Positions 33,069-42,893 of a stretch of DNA of 42,893 nt are shown one piece after another; positions within the stretch are counted from its first letter, which is position 1; the number at the start of each line of letters is the position of its first letter. This stretch comes from Phytophthora quininea (lineage: Eukaryota; Oomycota; Peronosporomycetes; Peronosporales; Peronosporaceae): NCBI GenBank assembly GCA_011947345.1, contig JAAVTG010000026.1, positions 1 through 42,893 on the forward strand. The letters are read 5' to 3'. A program made the translations under genes and the position numbers. The notes under the pieces were generated by a model, which ran no database searches, had not been told where the DNA came from, and saw only the letters and a program-made list of their open reading frames with translations.

Positions 33069-34328
33069 ATGATGTACTCGCCAGAGTTGTCGGCGGCGCT
33101 GGCCAACCGCCACCGCCGTCGCGCCAGCGTCAACGCCAGGAAGCGGTCGCTGACCGACCACGCCATTAGCAGCAGCAGCAGTCGCAACAGCGGCAGCGGG
33201 CGCTCTTTGCTGCCATCCACCAGCGGACCCACTCGCCTGAGCTTCTCCGGCCGCAAAAGCGGCGGCCTGGACATGGAGATGGAGACGTCTCCAGTGCCGC
33301 TGGCCGTCACGTACCTGGAGAAGGTGGTGCTGGAGATGTCGGTGACCAAGAAACATGCCGACGTGCGGTACGTGCTGACGGTGCGCCACAACGAGCTGAA
33401 CGTGGCGTGGCGTCACGCCCGGAGCTTCGACGAGTACCGGAAACTGCAGCAGAGACTACTCAAGAAGCTGCAGCACGGCCACTTTTGCAACGCCGACTGT
33501 CCGTGGCTTTATGGCTTCCTCAAGAGCTACTTCCCCAAGAAACTGGTCTTCACCTTTTCCAGCGCCAAAGTGGTCGAGAACAGGAAACAGACGCTCGAGA
33601 GGTTCTTCTCGGGGCTCTTGGGGTTTCTAATGGACAAAAAGAACCACTGCTGCTCGGTCGTCATGACTGGCTTTGCCGACAATCTGGTCGAGTTCATCTA
33701 CGGAGACGCACTGCAGCAACATGGGCTGGAGAACCCAACCAAAAGCGTGCCGGCGTCGCCCGCGGAGCTCATGGGACGGAAAAGTGACGGCTTCCAGTCC
33801 AGATGGGACGACCCGCCCACGCCCGAGAGGCGAAAGGAACAGCAGACGCGGCCGTCGTTGACCAACACGTCGTTCACGGGCTCGATCCCGGACGACGACG
33901 CGGTCAACGATCCGAATTGTGGCGACTGCGGCATCTGCGGCTCGAGTCTGTGCGGTGTGGCGTTCGGCAGCTCGTCCAGTCTGACGACGTCAATTGTGTC
34001 GCTGTCGGAGGACGACAGCAGCGCGTCGGGCAGCTCCCGGACGAATTCGGGCGCTGCCATCCCGCCACTTTCTCGAAGCAACAGCAGCAACAACAACGGA
34101 GTCTTCAACCCGCCGTGGTTGGGGACGACCAAGAACTCGGGCAGCAAGGGCAGCGCCAACAGCTTTGGCAGCGGTAGACGGAGCAACAGCAGCGCAAGGC
34201 GGCGAGCTGCCACGTACTACTTGACGACGCTCAGTTGTGGCCATCAATTCCACGACGAGTGCATCGTACCGAAGCTCAACGAGTCGCTCCAGTGCCCTAC
34301 ATGCGGGCGTCTCCAGACGAACGACTAA
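33069..34328 (+). CDS. PX-domain protein with C-terminal split RING-type zinc finger
   Basis: This is an intact 419-aa frame from the ATG at 33069 in a good context (ACCATGATG). The N-terminal 75 residues are Ser/Arg-rich. A PX domain covers about residues 75-215 (TYLEKVVLEMSV, RHARSFDEYRKLQQRLLKKL, ENRKQTLERFFSGLLGFL). PX domains usually bind phosphoinositides on endosomes. The C-terminus has CGDCGICGSSLCG near residue 282 and, about 100 residues later, LSCGHQFHDECIVPKLNES then CPTCGR. Together these give the Cys/His order of a RING-H2 finger with a very long Ser/Asn/Gly-rich loop between the first Cys pair and the His pair. RING fingers recruit E2 enzymes for ubiquitin transfer. E3 activity is inferred and the long loop is unusual. 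Confidence 0.83.
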   Translation: MMYSPELSAALANRHRRRASVNARKRSLTDHAISSSSSRNSGSGRSLLPSTSGPTRLSFSGRKSGGLDMEMETSPVPLAVTYLEKVVLEMSVTKKHADVRYVLTVRHNELNVAWRHARSFDEYRKLQQRLLKKLQHGHFCNADCPWLYGFLKSYFPKKLVFTFSSAKVVENRKQTLERFFSGLLGFLMDKKNHCCSVVMTGFADNLVEFIYGDALQQHGLENPTKSVPASPAELMGRKSDGFQSRWDDPPTPERRKEQQTRPSLTNTSFTGSIPDDDAVNDPNCGDCGICGSSLCGVAFGSSSSLTTSIVSLSEDDSSASGSSRTNSGAAIPPLSRSNSSNNNGVFNPPWLGTTKNSGSKGSANSFGSGRRSNSSARRRAATYYLTTLSCGHQFHDECIVPKLNESLQCPTCGRLQTND

Positions 34329-34455
34329 GCCTCTTGAACAGTATGAGCCACGTGATTTCCGGGACAACGGGCGATAAGAGGATGTCCATAGCCGTATATT
34401 ATGCCCCGCTATCAAAGCAAGTTCTTCTCCCTCGCTGTGTTGCATTCAAATGAGC

Positions 34456-35310
34456 TCACTTTCTGCGGTGGAAGTACCAGGTTGCATCGCCCCAGGCCTC
34501 CTGCGTGACTGTGAGCTGTCGTAGCATCTCGAAGCTGTGCGTGTCAGGGATTTGGTGGGTAGCCGTGATGACAATTGCTCCAGGTTTGCACGACTGACTG
34601 AGCTTCCGTGTCAGCGAGTGCATCAATCTCTCGCCAAAGCACGTCGAGTTCATGAAGATGAGATCGGCATTCTGCGGCCAGTCGACGGCCAGCGCGTCGC
34701 CCAACAGGAACGAGAATCGCATGCGCTTCTTCTGCATCGACAAGGCGAAGTTCGGCTTGATGAGCTTCTCCCAGCGCTGCTGAACCTCCTGAGAGATGCC
34801 ATGGAGACCTTCCAGCACTTCGATTCCGTAGCAAGCGTCGAAATCGTGCAGTAGAGCTGCTGCAAATACTGCCTTGCCACTGCCCGACCCAATGTCCAAG
34901 AAGACCCCGCCAGGCTTTGTGAGCACGTGGTGCCAGCGCTTCAACACGTCTAGCACCACTTTGAAAGGCTCAAAGGCGATCTCGCCGTACACGAGACTTA
35001 GCGAGATGTACTCCCGTTCACGACGTTCCTCTCGAGAGGCTTGTTTGGCGACTGGCAGCGGATGCTCTCGGTATAAAGTCTCGAACACTTGAGTCATGAC
35101 GGCCATGGTTTCTTCCGACACTGCAGATACGACCGAGTGTTGGTTCGAACTCGACGGTCTCGAGGGTTCGTCGTCGCTCTCGGACTCGCTATTGTTATGG
35201 TCGTCATCGATAAGAGTCTTAGAGGCATCACTGGCAACTCGATCGACCTGCGAGTTCATCGTAAAGATCCCAGCGACGCTTGACTTGTCAACTTGTCCGA
35301 CGTGACTCAT
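34456..35310 (-). CDS. DOT1-like SAM-dependent methyltransferase
   Basis: This is an intact 284-aa frame. The N-terminal 65 residues are acidic and Ser-rich. The catalytic part starts with YISLSLVYGEIAFEPF, the YGE/F motif of DOT1-type histone H3 lysine 79 methyltransferases. It continues with the SAM-binding loop FLDIGSGSGKAVFAAAL (residues 137-153), YGIEVLEGL, LLGDALAVDWP and NADLIFMNSTCFGERLM, matching the DOT1 order of motifs D1-I-II-IV. The C-terminal extensions of animal DOT1L are absent and the enzyme is minimal. Nuclear histone methylation is the family role. Related DOT1-fold enzymes with other substrates exist, so the target is inferred. It shares a short 130-bp upstream region with the divergent kinesin gene. 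Confidence 0.8.
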   Translation of the reverse strand: MSHVGQVDKSSVAGIFTMNSQVDRVASDASKTLIDDDHNNSESESDDEPSRPSSSNQHSVVSAVSEETMAVMTQVFETLYREHPLPVAKQASREERREREYISLSLVYGEIAFEPFKVVLDVLKRWHHVLTKPGGVFLDIGSGSGKAVFAAALLHDFDACYGIEVLEGLHGISQEVQQRWEKLIKPNFALSMQKKRMRFSFLLGDALAVDWPQNADLIFMNSTCFGERLMHSLTRKLSQSCKPGAIVITATHQIPDTHSFEMLRQLTVTQEAWGDATWYFHRRK

Positions 35311-35440
35311 GTCAAAGCCAGGGTAGTTTCACGCTACCAATTTTACGAGGTGGGCAGCTCCATCGGTGAGTTTCAACGACCGACTGGAGCTTTGTTCATG
35401 CAGGAGCGCATCGTCTCGATTGAACGTCTTGCCGAGCAAC
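35311..35440. promoter_or_regulatory. Short divergent promoter of the DOT1-like and kinesin-13 genes
   Basis: Only 130 bp separate the two start codons. The space contains an inverted repeat GGTAG..CTACC (35322-35338) and, on the plus strand, an ATG at 35398 that opens a 44-codon frame overlapping the kinesin start in another frame. Shared control is inferred from spacing only. Confidence 0.45.
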
Positions 35441-37851
<2,411 letters not shown>

Positions 37852-38113
37852 AGGAGATTGAATTTAGCTGTGATTGTTGTCGCTCTTGATAGTGCCTTCG
37901 GGAGTTGTAGCCAGTCGCTTGTCTTAGCTGTTGATCTATCAATCGAATCGATACTCGAGTGGATCGATTCGTGAGCGGAAATACACTTGCCGGAGCACAG
38001 GTGGGGCCGCGAACGTGAAGATATTCGCCAAAGCATCCTGGTTCAGCATGCTAAGCCGTGGAGGTGACACGTGTGCCTTCTTCCCCTTGGTCCTCTTTCA
38101 AACGAAAACACGC

Positions 38114-40183
38114 TCAAAAAGCGACTTTGCTATCCGTCGATAATGGCTCGCGCGCCTTTGGAAGCGCCTCCAAATGGTGCTTCCGAAATGTCGCCATGTG
38201 AGCCTCATACTCGGACGGAACCGATATTTTAAAGTACTCCACGAATTTGTTCGCTTCAAGTATCTGCACAAGTGGCTGCAAGTCTTCCTCAAAGTTTCGC
38301 AGCTCGTAGTTGCGCAGACTTTGATCCCAACCGCTCCATTGCCGAGTCAGACGGATTTTCAAACGTCGGACGCACCGCGCAATGGGATTGTCTACGCTGG
38401 TCAGTGCAGTCGACAGCGCGCCAATGTCATGCCAATTCGTAGGTTGGAGATCGTCAAGCGAGGTGCAAAGCTCTCGGTAAGAGCTGAAGTCTAGCAGCAC
38501 GTCTATCCAGCCCCCACTCAGCGTCAACTCCTCTAGCTGAGGACAATGCCGAAGAATCCACGTTTCATCAGGGCCGTCTCTCGGGCCTGAAAGCGTCAAC
38601 GACCGTAGTGACGATCCAATTAATTCTACAAAACGAGGCAGCCCTGCTGTCTCCGTGTCGGTGCGAGGAATTTCCACCGTCAGGGATTGCAACCCGGTAG
38701 TGTCACAACCTGCACTTGTCATGGGCTTCGAGAACGTCAAATCTCCACGTCGGACTTGGCATCTTCCAATTCCAGGAACTATAGCATTGACCCAGTCGCT
38801 TCTTCCATCGTCGCTGAAGGTTTTAACCGCAAGAATTGACATGGTATAAGTCAAAACATGCGAGTCCAAATTCAGTTCAATATGGATGGGTGCTGCTTCT
38901 CGCAAGGTTGCATCCCGCTCGGCGATTTGGCCACGCGGGGTCCCACAAAGCTCTTCTTCTGGGTGGTCCGAGTTTACAATCGCCGCAAAAGCTTCGACGT
39001 CGCTAGGTGACATCGAACCAATGACAATCTCGAGACTCCCCAGCGCTGAACATGCACGCGCGCTTTGAAAAGACCCCGTAAGCCAGCCATTTATACCAGG
39101 ATTGCGATTGGCGCGGATCGTATGGGCTGAACTGTACAGTGATCTGCTTCGTCGTCTGACTCACGACTATCGACGAAAACAGCGCTGCGATGTAGAAATC
39201 CGGTACGAAGTCAGCAACTTCGATATCAATCATTCCTAATTGAAGTGCTTCAGCTTCCACGTGATAGTTCATATTCGCGTTGATAGGAGAGCGACGTGTA
39301 TATCAAAGACACGTCTCATGAACTGACCGAGAGCTTTCCTGGCTGTGGATCCGCTCGGCGGGTCGTATGCTCCTTCTTCTTTGAGCACGATATACAGCTT
39401 GTCTGAAAACCAAACATTGTCCAGTACCAACCAGTCCATTGTCTCCGCGAGTTCAGCAGTAGGAATCCCAATCGGTTTGTCAAGGTCATGCACATTGGTT
39501 CTAGAACGAACGTGCAACGCAGAGACCCAGACTCCACCGCATCTTGACTGCGGTCGAATTCTTCCCACTGCTGCTTAATCACGCGTTCAGCTCTCGCAAC
39601 GTCCAGGAGGTCTGTATGGGTGGGCACTAGATTGGCATCCGATCCTCCAAAACGTACTTTGACTGGAACCATAACGTCCACTCCAGACTTGTTCGTCTGC
39701 AGTTTCTCATCCATCGCTGCAATTCTCTGCAGTGTTTCAAGGTACTTCGGACTCGGGTGGACGTACTGATCGACTCCACAGAACTGCACCAGGTCGAACT
39801 CCACTTTGTTGGGGTCTTCTTGGTTCACGTGCATGCCGTAGTCCAAGTCTAGCGAAAACTTGGCCGCAATGTTTTCAAACTTCTCCTCGCCCTCCCGTCC
39901 AACGTCCACCTTGACGTGTGTCCCCAGCAAATAGATCCACGCTTTAGGGTCCACATACTCCACCGCCGCCAGCAGCAGCAACGCCTCCCTCGTTTTCTGG
40001 AACTGACGACGGAATTCTGCTTCCTCCAACATGTTGCCAGAAGTACCTTCCGACCGCATTGGGAGCTCCACGTGGATAGTGCGAGTGTTCTCCCGCGTCC
40101 ACGGTAGTGTGGAAGTCGTTGCAAGTCACTCGTCCCTTGAGGGCGGCGCACCACGACGCCAGGAATCCCCATCGCTCTTCCAT
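38114..40183 (-). CDS. Unknown protein of the LRR-like family, copy A
   Basis: This gene codes for about 691 aa from the ATG at 40183 (MEERWGFLASWCAALKG). I do not recognise the family. The N-terminal 400 residues are not assignable and contain LLLLAAVEYVDPKAW, LRCTFVLEPM, LVLDNVWFSDKL and SWYKWLAYGVFSKRA. The C-terminal half contains RPRGQ-like GTPRGQIAERDATL, GRCQVRRGDLTF and LRR-like steps (LRSLTLSG, CPQLEELTLSGGWIDVLLDF, CVRRLKIRLT). The reading is interrupted at 40094-40097 (CG), about 39492 (G), 39280-39281 (A) and 39043-39046 (GC). Each is repaired by one more run unit and each repair aligns with copy B. The gene lies tandem with copy B, and a third broken copy is at 90-1894. No signal peptide or membrane segment is seen, so the protein is probably intracellular. 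Confidence 0.72.
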
Positions 40184-40438
40184 TTTGATGTTCGATTCGG
40201 AAATTCTTCGAATTGAAATATGGCTACATTTGTTGTTTAGTTTGTGTAGTAAACTTGTCGAACAACAGGCTGAGCAACAAACTGGAAAATGAGTGCGAGG
40301 GATTCCTCATCCGGCTCGTGAAGCGATCGTTGTGGTAGCGTTGACCGAGTTTTCTTGTCTCGAGCTGGAGGTGGGAAGATGCTCAAAAGGCGAGTTTGCT
40401 TTCGGTTGAAAGAGGTTCAAGTTCCCGTGGAATTGGTG

Positions 40439-42524
40439 TCAGGTGGTGCTTCCGAAGGCGTCGATGAATTTCAGGTACTTGCTGCGGACAGCAACTTCGA
40501 GATATTCCAGGCTCTTGTTGGTCTCGAGAATGTCCAGCAGTGGCCGCAGATCGGTGTCAAACCCACGTGGGTTGTAGGCGATCGAAATGTCAGCCCAACG
40601 GTTCCATTGGTTGGTCAGACGAATTCGTAGTCGTCGTAGACATTTGGCAGCTGGATTGATTGATTGTCCATGTTGGACAAGGCCTTGGACACTGCAGCAA
40701 TCTCGTGCCAATTGGTCGGCGGCAATTCAGGCAACGGCTGACCGCTTTTCCGATACTCGGCAAAATTGAGCTGCACGTCTATCCAAGTTCCACTCAGCGA
40801 CAGTTCCTCCAGATTGGGGCACCACTGAAGGATTTCACTTTCTTCAAGGTCAACTCGGGCGCCCCACAGGGTCAACGACCTCAAGGATGGCCCGATTGTC
40901 TTTAGAAAGTAGGGTAGCCCATCGGTAGCTGCGTCATCCCATTGACAAAAGCCGACAGTGAGCGACAGCAAGGTTGGGAGGCGCAGTGTCGACTGCATCG
41001 ATCTGGTGGAATGCCAAGTCCCCTCGCCGAACTTGGCACCGCCCAAACCCAGCGACTAGAGCATCGACCCATTGGCTCCTCCCGTCGTCACTAAATGTCC
41101 GAATGGGGTCCACTGGTTCGGGAAAACTCAAGACACGAGAGCTGGTGTCGTACTCTCCATTCTCATCAAAGATCCATCGAATCGGAGCTCCACTCGGCAG
41201 CGTTGCGTCTCTCTCGTCAATTTCGCCTCGAGGACGCCCACATACGTCTTCTTCGGGATGCGCGGAATTCAGTACGGCTGAAAACGCCTCAACAGACTCC
41301 ACCGTCATTTCACCCAGCAGAAGATGAAGCGTTTCCAACGCTGAGTTTCTCTTGCTCGACTCGAAAAATGTCGTAAGCCAACCACTTGTACCAGAAAATG
41401 CTGTCAGTTGCATCGAACGGAGACTCACCAAAGTGCAGCGCGACGGTCTTTGTCATTTGGTTGAGAACCAGCGCCGAATTCAGAGCTGCAATAGAAGAAT
41501 CCAAAGTCTCTTCTGAGCCGTAGACCTCCACCACGCCCAGTTGAAGCGGCCTCGGACCTTGGAAGTCATTCAAACGATAGTGAGAGTCTGTGAGAGCACG
41601 AGTGCTGTCGAACAGACTTCGCATCAGCTGGCCAACCACTTTCCTTGACAAAAGCGTATCTTCCGGATCAATGTTTTCGGTCACCAACGAGAACGACCAA
41701 AACCTCGAGAAGCAGACATTGCCACGCAGCATCCGCGCGAGCGTCTCCGCTAATTCAGGGGTGGTCGTGTGTTCCACGTCGTGAAAATTCACTTGCATCG
41801 GTTCCAGCACAAAAGTGCAGCGCAGCGATCCTGACGCCACGCCGTCTTGCTTTCCTTGTTTGTGTCGATATTCCTCCCACTGCTGATTGATCATTCGCTC
41901 TGCTGTTCCCACATCTCCAAGATCCATGAGCGCTTCAGTCTGCTCTTCCGGGATTGACAAGCAAACTTTCACTGGGACCTCGATGTCCACTCCAGGCTGA
42001 TCCGCTGGTAAACTTCCATCCAGTGCAGCAATCCTCTCCAAGTCCTGAAGATATTCACGACTTGACTGCTCCCGTTGGTGAGTGCCACAGAACCGAACAA
42101 GATCAAAGTCTGGTCTGCTAGGATCAACTTTGCTCGTGTGCACGCTGCAGTCCAAAGCCAACGTAAACCTGGCGTCGACGTTTTCAAACTTCTCTTGTCC
42201 TTTGTTCCGATGTTCACCTCACAATACTTTTCCAGTAGATACTTCCAGGCGTCGTGGTCCACATGCTCCACCGCCGCCAGCAGTGCCACCGCCTCTCGTC
42301 TTGGCAAACGTTAAATGAAATTGTCTCTCCAGCTCAGCAGCATTAGAAGCTTCTTCTTCTTCGTCGTCTGTAGGTCTTCTGGGCATCTCCACCTGCAGTT
42401 CGTAGTGGCCGCCCCACCCTTTCAGCACATCCCCCAGGGTCTTCACACTTGATCTTGCCCTTCAAAACCCCGCACCATGCAGAGACAAACCCCAACGCAG
42501 CTCGTAGCTCGCACTCGACTCCAT
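40439..42524 (-). CDS. Unknown protein of the LRR-like family, copy B
   Basis: This gene codes for about 698 aa from the ATG at 42524 (MESSASYELRWG) and is collinear with copy A throughout (KTREAVALLAAVEHVDHDAW, LRCTFVLEPMQVNF, FWYKWLAYDIF, RPRGEIDERDATL, GRCQVRRGDLAF, LRSLTLWG, CPNLEELSLSGTWIDVQLNF, CLRRLRIRLT). The pattern LEELSLSGTWIDV with LRSLTL spaced about 28 residues before it suggests degenerate leucine-rich repeats. Seven frame breaks are needed to read it (42490-42493, 42444-42447, 42297-42298, 42201-42203, 41339-41340, 40981-40984, 40653-40654). All are one-unit losses, one base or one CG/TG. With so many breaks a true pseudogene cannot be excluded, but codons between breaks are well conserved with copy A and no in-frame stop is left after repair. 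Confidence 0.65.
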
Positions 42525-42583
42525 CAGATCCAAATGGACAAGAATCGTACAGAAAACCAATGTATTTCGTGGTGGCTGCCCAT

Positions 42584-42893
42584 CTAATATCTATTTGGCG
42601 TTGCAGGAGACGTTGCCCAGGGCTGGACGTCCAGCGCCTCGCACATTTTGGTAAAGTATTTGATGCGCTGCAGCTCGTTGACCTGGTTGGGGCCGCCGCA
42701 CTCGAGCGCGCCGTTGATGATGTCGGTGGACTCGGCAAAGCCGTTGACACCGGCCACGACGTCGTGAATGACGCGCCCGCCCTGCGGAGTCATCCAGTAC
42801 CAGAGCGCCGTCATCCACGTCACGGCCGTGTCGTTGGCCACAATGTCGGGGTTGTCCAGCAGGTCGATGCCCAGCGCCTGGCCGGCGTGGTAG
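42584..42893 (-). CDS. GH19 family chitinase, 3' end only
   Basis: Only the last 102 codons are in the window and the rest lies beyond its right edge. The sequence has the late GH19 chitinase blocks: ALGIDLLDNPDIVAND, TAVTWMTALWYWMTPQ, then HDVVAGVNGF, DIINGALECGG, and RIKYFTKMCEALDV near the end. The catalytic glutamates of GH19 lie upstream and cannot be checked. GH19 enzymes cut chitin or related beta-1,4-N-acetylglucosamine polymers. Oomycetes carry GH19 genes although their walls contain little chitin, so a role in wall remodelling or in attacking other organisms is inference. Copy B of the LRR-like family starts 60 bp downstream on the same strand. Confidence 0.88.
   Translation of the reverse strand, partial: YHAGQALGIDLLDNPDIVANDTAVTWMTALWYWMTPQGGRVIHDVVAGVNGFAESTDIINGALECGGPNQVNELQRIKYFTKMCEALDVQPWATSPATPNRY

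Noticed and set aside
32597..33391. 264-codon minus-strand frame opposite the PX-RING gene
   Set aside because: It overlaps the start of the well-supported plus-strand gene and shows no domain.

Overview
The window looks like oomycete nuclear DNA, most likely Peronosporales (Phytophthora-like). The evidence is compact genes, introns of about 55-75 nt with GT..AG ends, an initiator-like TCATTCC element, several START proteins with FYVE-like zinc fingers, an acyl-CoA-binding/FYVE/PH fusion, a four-RGS protein and a GH19 chitinase. No tRNA, rRNA, CRISPR array or bacterial-type feature was seen. The species cannot be fixed from the sequence alone.

Layout from left to right: a rearranged pseudogene of an unknown LRR-like family (90-1894, minus); NFS1 cysteine desulfurase (minus); a secreted PPT2-like thioesterase (plus); a 2.4-kb gene-free stretch; a small Ser/Tyr/Gln-rich protein (plus); an ACBP-FYVE-PH protein (minus); MCM6 (minus) with an E2F-like site just upstream. 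From 13.6 to 27.4 kb lies a cluster of five START/FYVE-like paralogues in mixed orientation, interleaved with one apparently intact membrane-anchored trypsin-like protease (20325-22394) and one decayed protease copy (16740-18408) that has lost its catalytic His region. Next come a tentative proteasome assembly chaperone (plus), a possibly myristoylated four-RGS protein (minus), a PX-RING protein (plus), a DOT1-like methyltransferase (minus) divergent from a kinesin-13 (plus), two tandem full-length members of the LRR-like family (minus) and the 3' end of a GH19 chitinase (minus).

Most genes are independent housekeeping or signalling genes rather than one operon-like system. A common theme is phosphoinositide or lipid recognition (START, FYVE, PH, PX, ACBP, lipid-thioester hydrolysis) together with G-protein signalling (RGS). 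The cluster-specific content (START/FYVE-like with protease, and the LRR-like family) shows duplication, inversion and decay.

The strongest unexplained signal is at sequence level. About 26 reading-frame breaks in otherwise well-conserved genes, including MCM6 and NFS1, can nearly all be explained by loss of one unit from a short run: one base of a homopolymer, usually G/C, or one CG, TC or TG from a dinucleotide run. I saw no clear expansion. This points to systematic run contraction in the assembly rather than mass pseudogenisation, so several genes below are given as single CDS spans with the breaks noted.
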